Made by a program: the position numbers and the translations under genes
Notes under the pieces: model-generated
What the model was told of the DNA's origin: nothing
What the model saw: only the letters and a program-made list of their open reading frames with translations
The model's database searches: none
Shown: positions 25,900-33,078 of the stretch, one piece after another
Position numbering within the stretch: position 1 is the stretch's first letter
Layout: every line of letters begins with the position of its first letter
Source: Alkalibacillus silvisoli
Lineage (GTDB): Bacteria; Bacillota; Bacilli; Bacillales; Alkalibacillaceae
NCBI RefSeq assembly: GCF_039521975.1
Contig: NZ_BAAACZ010000009.1
Span: 186,001 to 250,000 of the forward strand
DNA: 64,000 nt
Direction of reading: 5' to 3'

Positions 25900-26049
25900 C
25901 TACCAATAGTGAGAATACCAATAATAACCGCCAAATATAAGCAGTAATAGTAATGTAACGATCAAAAGCGCATAGCCAAATCCAGAATGACCATAACCAA
26001 AATTATAAGGCGGGTGAGGTGGGTAAATTGGTTGACCATAATAATACAT
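25900..26049 (-). CDS. YjcZ/SscA-like sporulation membrane microprotein
   Basis: A 49-residue ORF on the minus strand. It has a Tyr/Pro/Gly-rich start (MYYYGQPIYPPHPPYNFGYG, residues 1-20), then GHSGFGYALLIV leading into one hydrophobic helix (about 26-41) and an aromatic tail ending YWYSHYW. The GFGYALLIVTLLLLLI pattern resembles the Bacillus YjcZ/SscA group of tiny spore proteins. AGGAG lies about 10 bases before the ATG. Location next to sigK fits mother-cell expression, but I saw no clear promoter. Confidence is good that it is a gene, moderate for the family. Confidence 0.75.
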   Translation of the reverse strand: MYYYGQPIYPPHPPYNFGYGHSGFGYALLIVTLLLLLIFGGYYWYSHYW

Positions 26050-26121
26050 AACTTCCCACTCCTTTTGACTGTTCTTATAGATAAATTATGACAGTTCTTA
26101 AGAATTGGGAAGGTTGTTGGC

Positions 26122-26850
26122 CTAGTTAGGGCGTTCTCTCTCTTGCTTTTTTCTCTCCTCTTCGCGATAAAAGGCATGAAACATCTTCATTAAGGCCCTT
26201 TTTTCTATTCTAGAAACATAACTACGAGAAATTTTTAATGATTTAGCAATTTCTCGTTGTGTATATTCCTCTTGATTGCCTAATCCATAACGTTTTGTAA
26301 TCACTTCTTTTTCTCTGTCATCTAGTAAATGTATATACTGAAAAATTTGTTCGATTTCGATTGCTGTTTGAATTTTTTCTGTTAGATCGGGTTGGTCTGA
26401 CTTCAATACATCAATCAAACTAATCTCATTCCCCTCTTTATCGTGCCCTATTGGATCTTGTAAAGATACGTCTTTATTGCTTTTTTTAGACGATCTTAAA
26501 AACATTAAGATTTCGTTGTCTATACACCGTGCGACATATGTAGCAAGCTTGGTACCTTTATTTAGTGAAAAGCTTTCAACACCTTTAATTAGGCCGATTG
26601 TACCAATGGAAATGAGATCTTCTTGATCCTCTTTATTTTGTTCGTATTTTTTGGCGATATGAGCGACTAGCCTTAAATTGTGTTCGATTAGTTTATTACG
26701 AGCGTTGGTATCACCTTCTTGCCACTTCTTTAAGTAATACTTTTCTTCATCTGGTGATAATGGTTGGGGAAATGCATTGCCTTTGACGTAAGCAATTAAT
26801 AAATAAGGGTTTTGAAAAAGGAGAGCGAGCAACTTTAAGAAACTAAACAT
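26122..26850 (-). CDS. sigK: RNA polymerase sporulation sigma factor SigK (pro-sigma-K), uninterrupted
   Basis: Late mother-cell sigma factor made as an inactive precursor. The 242 residues begin with a hydrophobic pro-sequence (FSFLKLLALLFQNPYLLIA, residues 2-20) followed by YVKGNAFPQP, the usual start of mature sigma-K after SpoIVFB cleavage. Region 2 contains LISIGTIGLIKGVESF and region 4 the helix-turn-helix YTQREIAKSLKISRSYVSRIEKRALMKM. The gene is continuous, so there is no skin element as in B. subtilis 168. A mother-cell-type promoter lies just upstream on the minus strand. Confidence 0.96.
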   Translation of the reverse strand: MFSFLKLLALLFQNPYLLIAYVKGNAFPQPLSPDEEKYYLKKWQEGDTNARNKLIEHNLRLVAHIAKKYEQNKEDQEDLISIGTIGLIKGVESFSLNKGTKLATYVARCIDNEILMFLRSSKKSNKDVSLQDPIGHDKEGNEISLIDVLKSDQPDLTEKIQTAIEIEQIFQYIHLLDDREKEVITKRYGLGNQEEYTQREIAKSLKISRSYVSRIEKRALMKMFHAFYREEERKKQERERPN

Positions 26851-26892
26851 GTCATCAACTCCAAATCGTGATGGGTAGTTGCCTATACTTTA

Positions 26893-26919
26893 ATTGTATG
26901 GTTGATGAGCATAATTGTG
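26893..26919 (-). promoter_or_regulatory. Sigma-E/sigma-K-type promoter of sigK
   Basis: On the minus strand CATACAATT (-10) is preceded, 16 bases upstream, by CAC. This fits sigma-K (mAC-N16-17-CATAnnnTA, last base off). GCACAAT 13 bases upstream also fits sigma-E in 5 of 7 positions. The start would be about 35 bases before the sigK ATG. Confidence 0.6.
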
Positions 26920-26935
26920 CGTGTACACATAAACT
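26909..26935 (+). promoter_or_regulatory. Possible divergent mother-cell (sigma-E-like) promoter
   Basis: GCATAAT (6 of 7 match to KMATATT) and CATAAACT (7 of 8 match to CATACAmT) lie 12 bases apart on the plus strand. The spacer is one or two bases short of the norm, so this is tentative. It interleaves with the sigK promoter on the other strand. Confidence 0.3.
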
Positions 26936-26986
26936 TTTTAATTTGTATACTTATGTACTATGAATTAAAGTAGGGGAGTTTATGTT

Positions 26987-27028
26987 ATGATGCATATGCA
27001 CGCAACTCCTTTTGTTTATGTGGCATAA
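26987..27028 (+). CDS. Possible 13-residue peptide divergent from sigK
   Basis: The ORF reads MMHMHATPFVYVA. A good SD, AGGGGAG (26972-26978), lies 8 bases before the ATG, and a strong intrinsic terminator overlaps its end. The combination of a promoter-like sequence, SD, ORF and terminator in 150 bases is what supports it. No family is recognised. It could equally be a chance ORF in a small RNA. Confidence 0.3.
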   Translation: MMHMHATPFVYVA

Positions 27029-27065
27029 AACAAGGATAACAAATCAGGAGCTTGCGTGCTTTTTT
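26998..27065 (+). terminator. Intrinsic terminator of the small unit divergent from sigK
   Basis: GCACGCAA pairs with TTGCGTGC, CTCCT with AGGAG and TTTGTT with AACAAA, in register around a loop, with six T's after the hairpin. It is oriented to stop a plus-strand transcript that begins between sigK and this point. Confidence 0.75.
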
Positions 27066-27107
27066 GTCTTTCTTCCTTTAGGAGAGGGTTTCCACTAGCC
27101 GTTTCTA

Positions 27108-27317
27108 GCATTCGAGGCATCGCGTGAGGCGGCGACTCCTGCGGGAACAGCGCGAGCCGAAGATCCACTTTGGCAAATGCTTTTCTTGCCAAAGTTAGCT
27201 GAGGCCGTGCCCCGGCAAAGAAAACACTGCGACAAATGACCGTAGGGAAGTTTGAGCAGATGTTGCACTTGTGCCCTGCGGGTGAAAGCGTCCGCCGGTA
27301 AGCGATGCCTCGAATGC
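27108..27317. repeat. GC-rich palindromic repeat, copy 2 (non-coding)
   Basis: A GC-rich 210-bp island with perfect 16-bp terminal inverted repeats, GCATTCGAGGCATCGC (27108-27123) and its complement (27302-27317). It shares GGCGACTCCTGC, GGAA.AG..CGAG, GCCGTGCC and GCGG..AAAGCGTCC..CG with the reverse complement of 1323-1467 and carries an extra inner segment with its own inverted repeat (CTTTGGCAA.../TTGCCAAAG). An ORF of about 110 codons on the minus strand is an artefact of its composition. Confidence 0.75.
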
Positions 27318-27376
27318 CTCCACCCAAACTTGTCAGAATTTTATCCAAACCCCAACATATATATTAGAGCCCAAAG

Positions 27377-27417
27377 AAAAACCTCGGATTAAGGTAGTTA
27401 CTAGCCTTAATCCGAGG
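27377..27417 (-). terminator. Intrinsic terminator of the mrp operon
   Basis: CCTCGGATTAAGG (27382-27394) and CCTTAATCCGAGG (27405-27417) form a perfect 13-bp stem. Read on the minus strand it ends in TTTTTCTTT, nine bases past the mrpG stop. Confidence 0.92.
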
Positions 27418-27425
27418 TGGAATGA

Positions 27426-27758
27426 TTATTTTCTTTCATTACTTAAATGATCACGTTTTGTTTTTTGCCACAATTCCACACCAGAGTTGTATGCGGCTCT
27501 AGAAATCATGTGTCCACTGATTGGAGCTGTAATTAAAACAAATACAATACCTAAAAGAAGTTTTCCACTTACAATTCCTTGATCAAATAACAGGTATAAG
27601 AAAGCACCTAATAAAACACCAGCTACACCAAGAGTTGCGGCTTTAGTTGCAGCATGAAGTCTTGAATATACATCAGGGAATCGTAAAATGCCTAATGAAC
27701 CAGAAAGGGTAAAGAACGTACCTATTAATAACAACAAACTAATGATTATGTCGATCAA
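27426..27758 (-). CDS. mrpG: Na+/H+ antiporter subunit MrpG
   Basis: 110 residues with three predicted membrane helices and the MrpG/MnhG signature SGSLGILRFPDVYSRLHAATKAATLGVAG at about 20-48. It is the last subunit of the Mrp complex, a multi-subunit cation/proton antiporter important for alkali and sodium tolerance. TTG 27758 is chosen because AAGGG lies 8 bases upstream; a GTG at 27767 sits on that SD. The gene overlaps the end of mrpF by 20 bases, which suggests coupled translation. Confidence 0.92.
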   Translation of the reverse strand: MIDIIISLLLLIGTFFTLSGSLGILRFPDVYSRLHAATKAATLGVAGVLLGAFLYLLFDQGIVSGKLLLGIVFVLITAPISGHMISRAAYNSGVELWQKTKRDHLSNERK

Positions 27759-28044
27759 TGATAACACCCTTTTCTAAGAATTTCGCTATGGCGATTGTAC
27801 CGATGAATAAAAGGATACCGATTAATAATACGACATCATTTAATCGATCAGTCCCTAAATTAATCGCTTGTAGACCAACTAAGGCCATCATATTAATTCC
27901 AATTGCATCTAAAGCAACTGCACGGTCAGGGTTTGTAGGACCAATTATGGTTCTAATTAATAAAATGAAGATGGAGATTGTGACACCAATGAAACTAATC
28001 CATAGAACAACCTCTAACATCTGTGCTCCGAATTCATTTAACAT
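27739..28044 (-). CDS. mrpF: Na+/H+ antiporter subunit MrpF
   Basis: 101 residues, three membrane helices, with the MrpF core RTIIGPTNPDRAVALDAIGINMMALVGL (about 27-54) and LNDVVLLIGILLFIGTIAIAKFLEKG. Its ATG directly follows the mrpE TAA, and the SD GGAGGTGA lies inside the end of mrpE. In B. subtilis MrpF (MnrF) is also linked to cholate resistance; here only the antiporter role is supported by context. Confidence 0.92.
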   Translation of the reverse strand: MLNEFGAQMLEVVLWISFIGVTISIFILLIRTIIGPTNPDRAVALDAIGINMMALVGLQAINLGTDRLNDVVLLIGILLFIGTIAIAKFLEKGVIIDRHNH

Positions 28045-28521
28045 TTAGCGTGTCACCTCCATAATTGCTTTTTCAAAGGTTTCTTTAATCTCAGTAATGG
28101 ATGCTTCAACATCAGGTAAGTCCATTGCATGGATATAAATTTTAGAGTTATCATCTGCAACAGCCACAGACAAGGTACCTGGAGTTAATGAGATTAAATT
28201 ACCTAACAAAGCAATTTCCCAGCTGCTTTTCAATTCGATTGGTAAAGCAAAAATACCTGGTTCGATATCTAATTTCGGTTTATAAGCAAGTGCAACAATA
28301 CTCACACTAGACAAAATTAATTCACGTAAGAAAATCATGTTAAGTTTAGCGATTCTATACAAACGAATAACATAGAAAATATCAGGTACGAATCTTCTTA
28401 AGAAGAATAGTAGTCCCATACCGATAAATAATCCAATAAAGAACGACAGGACTGTATAAGATTCACTTAAGAACATCCACATAATTGCAATTAAAACGTT
28501 AAAAATAATCTGTATGGCCAT
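28045..28521 (-). CDS. mrpE: Na+/H+ antiporter subunit MrpE
   Basis: 158 residues of the MrpE/MnhE family: two N-terminal membrane helices (IIFNVLIAIMWMFLSE, LSFFIGLFIGMGLLFFLRRF) then a soluble part with LNMIFLRELILSSVSIV, LLGNLISLTPGTLSVAVADDNSKIYIHAMD. ATG 28521 gives the usual MAIQI-type start and lies 10 bases after AAAGGAG; a GTG at 28527 is only 4 bases from it. The gene starts just after the mrpD stop. Confidence 0.92.
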   Translation of the reverse strand: MAIQIIFNVLIAIMWMFLSESYTVLSFFIGLFIGMGLLFFLRRFVPDIFYVIRLYRIAKLNMIFLRELILSSVSIVALAYKPKLDIEPGIFALPIELKSSWEIALLGNLISLTPGTLSVAVADDNSKIYIHAMDLPDVEASITEIKETFEKAIMEVTR

Positions 28522-28528
28522 AATCACA

Positions 28529-30010
28529 TTACTCCTTTAACACAGAACTAATGTAATCTGTTCTGTCTACTAACATATTTGCAATTGTTTCAACATGAGG
28601 GTATACGGCCTCTGCACCAACTCCTAAGAATATAGAAATACTAACTAATATTACACCAGGAATGGTTAAGTTTCGGACTCGTTTACGATCATCAGAAATA
28701 TTCTCCATCAATTCTCCCCAGAATCCTCGGATGAAAATGCGCATCATTGAGAATAAGATTAGTAAGCTTGAGATTAGGGCGACGATGACAAGTAAAAATT
28801 CCTCTTGTGCTAGACCGCTACGAAGCAGTAGAATCTTGCCAATAAATCCACTAAATGGTGGTACACCCGCTAATATTAATGAAGCTATGAAGAATAACCA
28901 ACCTAGTAATGGGAACTTCTGAATGACACCGCTCATCTGTCTTAAGTCTTTTGTTCCTGCTGCTACTATTAAGGCTCCAATTAAGAAGAATAATGCCCCT
29001 TTAATTACCATGTCATGCATTAAGTAATAGACAGAACCAGCAATTGCTTCTTCAGAATAAAGACCAATACCCATTAACATAAACCCAACTGCAGGGATAA
29101 TGTTATACGTTATGATTAATTTGACATTGTTGGTCGATAATGCACCAATCACACCGAATAACATGGTAAACATAGCTAGGTAAATGAATATCTGGTGTGT
29201 AACGCCTGTATCATGTACGAATATAAGCGTAAACACACGTAAGATTGAATAAACACCCACTTTAGTTAATAATGCACCAAATAGTGCTGAAACAACAGCA
29301 TTTGGTACGACATATGAGTTTGGTAACCAATAGTAAAGTGGGAAAATAGCTGCCTTAACAGCGAATACAAAGAATAAGACTATGGCTAAAGTTGATAAAA
29401 TACCTTGTTGTTCTACAAATTCGACACGTTCTGCTAATTGTGCAAAGTTTACTGTACCTGTAACAGCATAAATAAAGGCAATTGATACAACAAACAGCAT
29501 AGAAGAGAACAAGTTAAATAGAACATATTTCATAGATTCTCTTAACTGTATTTTTCCATTTCCAAGCACAATTAATCCATATGAAGCTATTAATAATACT
29601 TCAAAGAATACGAATAAGTTGAACAAATCACCTGTCATAAACGCACCAGCAACACCAGAGATCAGCAAGAAGTAAAAAGCATAGAAATAAAAGCTTTCTT
29701 GCTGTTTATCCAGTGCAGAAGGAGCATAGAAGACAGCTGCAGTACTAACGATATATGTCGTTAGCACTAATAGCATAGATAGCCCATCACCAACAATTGA
29801 GATTCCAAATGGTGCATCCCAGCCACCTGACTGTACAACAATCGTACCATTCATAAACACATGCCACGTTAATGCAGCTGTCATAATAGTTAAGAGGACA
29901 GAAGTAATCTGAGCAAACCTACGAGATATATTTAATTTTTTAGGAAAGAACGCAGCGACAACACTTGCAATTAGTGGTAGGACAATAGGTAAAAATATTA
30001 AATTATTCAT
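28529..30010 (-). CDS. mrpD: Na+/H+ antiporter subunit MrpD (NuoM/NuoN-like)
   Basis: 493 residues with about fourteen membrane helices, related to complex I proton-pumping subunits NuoM and NuoN. The family stretch MTGDLFNLFVFFEVLLIASYGLIVLG includes the conserved glutamate of helix 5, and FPLYYWLPNSYVVPNAVVSALFGALLTKVGVYSILR the helix 7-8 region with the key lysine. ATG 30010 follows GAGGTAGTGATC; an upstream in-frame start at 30049 would lie inside mrpC. It overlaps mrpC by 8 bases. Confidence 0.94.
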   Translation of the reverse strand: MNNLIFLPIVLPLIASVVAAFFPKKLNISRRFAQITSVLLTIMTAALTWHVFMNGTIVVQSGGWDAPFGISIVGDGLSMLLVLTTYIVSTAAVFYAPSALDKQQESFYFYAFYFLLISGVAGAFMTGDLFNLFVFFEVLLIASYGLIVLGNGKIQLRESMKYVLFNLFSSMLFVVSIAFIYAVTGTVNFAQLAERVEFVEQQGILSTLAIVLFFVFAVKAAIFPLYYWLPNSYVVPNAVVSALFGALLTKVGVYSILRVFTLIFVHDTGVTHQIFIYLAMFTMLFGVIGALSTNNVKLIITYNIIPAVGFMLMGIGLYSEEAIAGSVYYLMHDMVIKGALFFLIGALIVAAGTKDLRQMSGVIQKFPLLGWLFFIASLILAGVPPFSGFIGKILLLRSGLAQEEFLLVIVALISSLLILFSMMRIFIRGFWGELMENISDDRKRVRNLTIPGVILVSISIFLGVGAEAVYPHVETIANMLVDRTDYISSVLKE

Positions 30011-30341
30011 GATCACTACCTCGCAATTCTTCCATATTGTCTGTCTCATTTACCGTATAAGTACGATATGCTAAGACTAATAAGAAACTAGTTACACCAA
30101 AGGCAATAACAATAGCTGTTAGTACTAATGCCTGTGGTAATGGGTCAGTATATTCCGTAACACCATCAACAACTAATGGAGGCGCACCTCGCTTTAGTTG
30201 AGCCATGGTTAGGAAGTATAAGTGTGCCCCATGTGAGACTAATACTGTACCCACTACAATTCTAAGTAATTGCTTTTGTAACAAGTTATATATGCCAGCA
30301 CCGAATAAAATCGATGCTAGGCCGGTCATAATAATCTCCAT
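30003..30341 (-). CDS. mrpC: Na+/H+ antiporter subunit MrpC (NuoK-like)
   Basis: 112 residues, three membrane helices, related to NuoK. Signature stretches are LASILFGAGIYNLLQKQLLRIVVGTVLVSHGAHLYFLTM and DPLPQALVLTAIVIAFGVTSFLLVLAYRTY. The ATG abuts the mrpA stop codon, with AGGGGG inside the end of mrpA as SD. In Mrp operons known to me, mrpB normally lies between mrpA and mrpC; here there is no room for it. Confidence 0.94.
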   Translation of the reverse strand: MEIIMTGLASILFGAGIYNLLQKQLLRIVVGTVLVSHGAHLYFLTMAQLKRGAPPLVVDGVTEYTDPLPQALVLTAIVIAFGVTSFLLVLAYRTYTVNETDNMEELRGSDHE

Positions 30342-32672
30342 TTATTTCGCCCCCTTATCTCGGCGAAGTTTAATCATCGCTATAATCGCTAAAGCTGCAC
30401 CGAATAACACAGCTACTTCAAATAAAGTATCGATTCCACGGAAGTCAACTAGAATAACGTTAACCATGTTATATCCACCAGCTAATGGATCAGCATTTTC
30501 AATGAAATACTCAGAAATAGAATCGAATGCTCTGCTGTTATATGCACTAACACCAATCACCATCAATAGTAAGCCAAAACCGACTGAAATGATAATATTG
30601 ATTCCTTTTGTAAATAAAGGAGTTGTCGATTTCTTTAAGTTTGGTAAGTGATAGAAACAAAGCATAAATAGTACTACAGTAACTGTTTCAACGATTAACT
30701 GTGTCAACGCTAAGTCAGGCGCACGATAAAACACGAACAGAATGGCCAAACCATACCCAACAACACCGACTATTAGAATTACAGCAATTCGGTTGTGTAC
30801 AAAAATTGTTGCTATAGCAGCAATAGCCATAATTGTAGCTACGATTAATTCTTGTGTCGTGATCGGAGCAACATCTGTTACTTCAAAATTTATACCATTT
30901 GTCTTTAGTAATACACCTAAAGTAATAGCAAATATTGCTGTTAACAATAGGACCATATAAAACCTTAACGAGCCTGTCATATAAGATGTTGTGATTTTAT
31001 TTGAAACCTTCTCAATCATCTCTATAAGCCAATCATATACGCGATTGAAACTTAATCGACCAGGCAAGACAGAATAAATGCCTTCCCATTTGCTTTTCGT
31101 TAAGTATAATAAAATTCCTAATACAACAACCGCAATAGACATATAGAATGCTGGGACTAATCCATGCCAGAAATATATGTCTTGATTGTTTTCAGCACCA
31201 AATACTGCATCAGCAGCATGAGTGATTAATGATTGGTTAAACACTTCAGGGAATAAACCAATTGTAATGACACCAAGAACTAAAATGAATGGTGGTAATA
31301 ACATCATCTTTGGTGCTTCATGTGGCTTCTGTGGTAGTTCTTCTTCTTTATATTTACCTGTAAATGTACCAAAGAATAAGTACATTGAGTAAATAAATGT
31401 AAAGATACTACCAACAACAGCTAATATTGGAAGAGCAACCACAAATGCTTCTAAAAATGGACTTGTCGCACTATTAACTAATGTTGCATCAAAGAACATT
31501 TCTTTACTATAGAAACCGTTTAAGAATGGTAGTGGAACACCGGCCATTGAGAATGTACCAAAGATCATTAAAGTAAATGAGATTGGCATGAAAGTCATAA
31601 GGCCACCGAGTTTACGAATGTCCCTTGTACCTGTTTCATGGTCAACGATTCCTGCAACCATAAATAAGCTACCTTTAAAGGTGGCATGGTTTAAAATGTG
31701 AAAGACTGCGGCAAATAAAGCAACATCTGTTCCAAACCCTAACATAGCCATAATCATACCTAGTTGGCTAATTGTAGAATAAGCTAAAATACCTTTTAAG
31801 TCTGTTTGTCTTACAGCCATGTAAGAACCCCATACTAATGTCACGATACCAAATAAACTTAATATGAAGAAAAAGTTCGGATCACCAGCAAAAATCGGTG
31901 AGAAACGAGCCATTAGGTAAATACCCGCTTTAACCATTGTTGCTGAGTGTAGGTAAGCACTAACTGGTGTAGGTGCTTCCATTGCATCTGGTAACCAAAT
32001 ATGAAACGGGAATTGAGCTGATTTCGTGAAAGCACCAAGTAATAAGAATGTTAATATGAATGGGAAATAATGGCTATCTACAATAACATCCGCTTGTCCA
32101 ACCATTTCACGAATACTTGTTGTTCCTGTCACAATAGTTAAAAGTAATATACCAGCAAGTAAGCTAAAACCACCCAAAATGGTGATTAACATTGATTTTA
32201 AAGCCCCGTACCGTGAACGTTCACGGTAATGCCAATAACCAATTAATAAAAATGAAGAAATTGATGTGAACTCCCAAAACGCATATAACGCAAATACGTT
32301 ATCTGAAAGAACAACACCTAACATAGCGGTCATGAAAATATAAAGATATGTGTAAAAATGGCCTAATTGCTCTTTATGATTTAAATAGTAAATGGAATAT
32401 AGAACAACTAATGTACCAATACCGCTAATAAGTAATGCGAAAAGTAAGCTTAACCCATCTAGATAAAACGACAGTGAGATATCAAGCGATGGAATCCAAT
32501 TTACTGATTGCATGTGTGGTTCAAAATTAGGACCCACGTGTAGCAAAAAGTAAAGGAATATAGCAAACGGTACAGGTAGAATAAGCCAACCTGTATGTAC
32601 TTTTTCCTTCCATCGACTTAAGAAAGGGATAAGTACCGCAAATATTAATGGGGCAAAAACTGCATAGATCAT
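30342..32672 (-). CDS. mrpA: Na+/H+ antiporter subunit MrpA (NuoL-like with MbhD/MbhE domains)
   Basis: The largest subunit, 776 residues and about 20 membrane helices. The NuoL-like part holds LYAFWEFTSISSFLLIGYWHYRERSRYGALKSM (conserved Glu), SAQFPFHIWLPDAMEAPTPVSAYLHSATMVKAG (Lys) and FHILNHATFKGSLFMVAGIVDHETGTRD. The C-terminal part has the DUF4040/MbhD stretch YRAPDLALTQLIVETVTVVLFMLCFYHLP and the MbhE end VNVILVDFRGIDTLFEVAVL. That is the normal end of a stand-alone MrpA; no MnhB domain is fused on. ATG 32672 follows AAAGGATGAAACAGG. Confidence 0.94.
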   Translation of the reverse strand: MIYAVFAPLIFAVLIPFLSRWKEKVHTGWLILPVPFAIFLYFLLHVGPNFEPHMQSVNWIPSLDISLSFYLDGLSLLFALLISGIGTLVVLYSIYYLNHKEQLGHFYTYLYIFMTAMLGVVLSDNVFALYAFWEFTSISSFLLIGYWHYRERSRYGALKSMLITILGGFSLLAGILLLTIVTGTTSIREMVGQADVIVDSHYFPFILTFLLLGAFTKSAQFPFHIWLPDAMEAPTPVSAYLHSATMVKAGIYLMARFSPIFAGDPNFFFILSLFGIVTLVWGSYMAVRQTDLKGILAYSTISQLGMIMAMLGFGTDVALFAAVFHILNHATFKGSLFMVAGIVDHETGTRDIRKLGGLMTFMPISFTLMIFGTFSMAGVPLPFLNGFYSKEMFFDATLVNSATSPFLEAFVVALPILAVVGSIFTFIYSMYLFFGTFTGKYKEEELPQKPHEAPKMMLLPPFILVLGVITIGLFPEVFNQSLITHAADAVFGAENNQDIYFWHGLVPAFYMSIAVVVLGILLYLTKSKWEGIYSVLPGRLSFNRVYDWLIEMIEKVSNKITTSYMTGSLRFYMVLLLTAIFAITLGVLLKTNGINFEVTDVAPITTQELIVATIMAIAAIATIFVHNRIAVILIVGVVGYGLAILFVFYRAPDLALTQLIVETVTVVLFMLCFYHLPNLKKSTTPLFTKGINIIISVGFGLLLMVIGVSAYNSRAFDSISEYFIENADPLAGGYNMVNVILVDFRGIDTLFEVAVLFGAALAIIAMIKLRRDKGAK

Positions 32673-32720
32673 ACCTGTTTCATCCTTTCGAAAAATCTAA
32701 GCCGCAATAAATACAGTAAC

Positions 32721-32726
32721 ATTATA
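32721..32726 (-). promoter_or_regulatory. Possible -10 of the mrp operon
   Basis: TATAAT on the minus strand about 50 bases before mrpA; the matching -35 (TTTCAA, 17 bases upstream) is poor. Confidence 0.35.
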
Positions 32727-32772
32727 ACGATAATTTAGCTCTTTTGAAAAGAAAAACTCTGTGAACATTGAG

Positions 32773-32802
32773 CAAAAAAAAGAGACACTCAAGCTGAGTG
32801 CC
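32773..32802 (-). terminator. Intrinsic terminator after sda
   Basis: On the minus strand GGCACTCA-GCT-TGAGTGTC is followed by TCTTTTTTTT. It separates the sda transcript from the mrp operon behind it. Confidence 0.88.
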
Positions 32803-32831
32803 AAATCATTATATATAGGAAGAAACTCTTG

Positions 32832-32972
32832 TCAAGATGACTCTTTTAGTTGGTCAATTAAATTTCTTTTTTTTAATTCTTTTTTTATGAGGTGGATGAA
32901 GTCATGATTTAAATCCAACTTTTTAGCTTTATAATAAGAATCAATTAGCAATTGGTCAGATAAGGTTTCCAT
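32832..32972 (-). CDS. sda: Sda, sporulation histidine-kinase (KinA) inhibitor
   Basis: Forty-six residues, exactly the B. subtilis length, as a two-helix hairpin: LSDQLLIDSYYKAKKLDL and HDFIHLIKKELKKRNL. Sda blocks KinA autophosphorylation and phosphotransfer so that sporulation does not begin during active replication initiation or replication stress. ATG 32972 is the only ordinary start in frame before the upstream stop. The best SD (AGGAGGTG, 33003-32996) is oddly far, 25 bases before it. Upstream are a good promoter and a cluster of DnaA boxes, as in B. subtilis. Confidence 0.9.
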   Translation of the reverse strand: METLSDQLLIDSYYKAKKLDLNHDFIHLIKKELKKRNLIDQLKESS

Positions 32973-33027
32973 AATAGATCGGCCGTATTGGCTCGCACCT
33001 CCTATGCGTTCGCTTTCGATTGATTAC

Positions 33028-33056
33028 ATAATACCACTCATTTTATCTAGCCTCAA
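33028..33056 (-). promoter_or_regulatory. Sigma-A promoter of sda
   Basis: On the minus strand TTGAGG (33056-33051), a 17-base spacer and TATTAT (33033-33028) preceded by TGG (extended -10). DnaA boxes lie immediately upstream. Confidence 0.75.
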
Positions 33057-33078
33057 ATCCACAAAGTTGTGTGTAAGT

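Noticed and set aside
27016..27348. 110-codon minus-strand ORF between sigK and mrpG
   Set aside because: It is a translation of the palindromic repeat and the hairpin before it; no SD and no family resemblance.
28662..28922. Plus-strand ORFs inside the mrp genes (also 27758, 30205, 30742)
   Set aside because: They are antisense shadows of membrane-protein genes, without SD or independent context.
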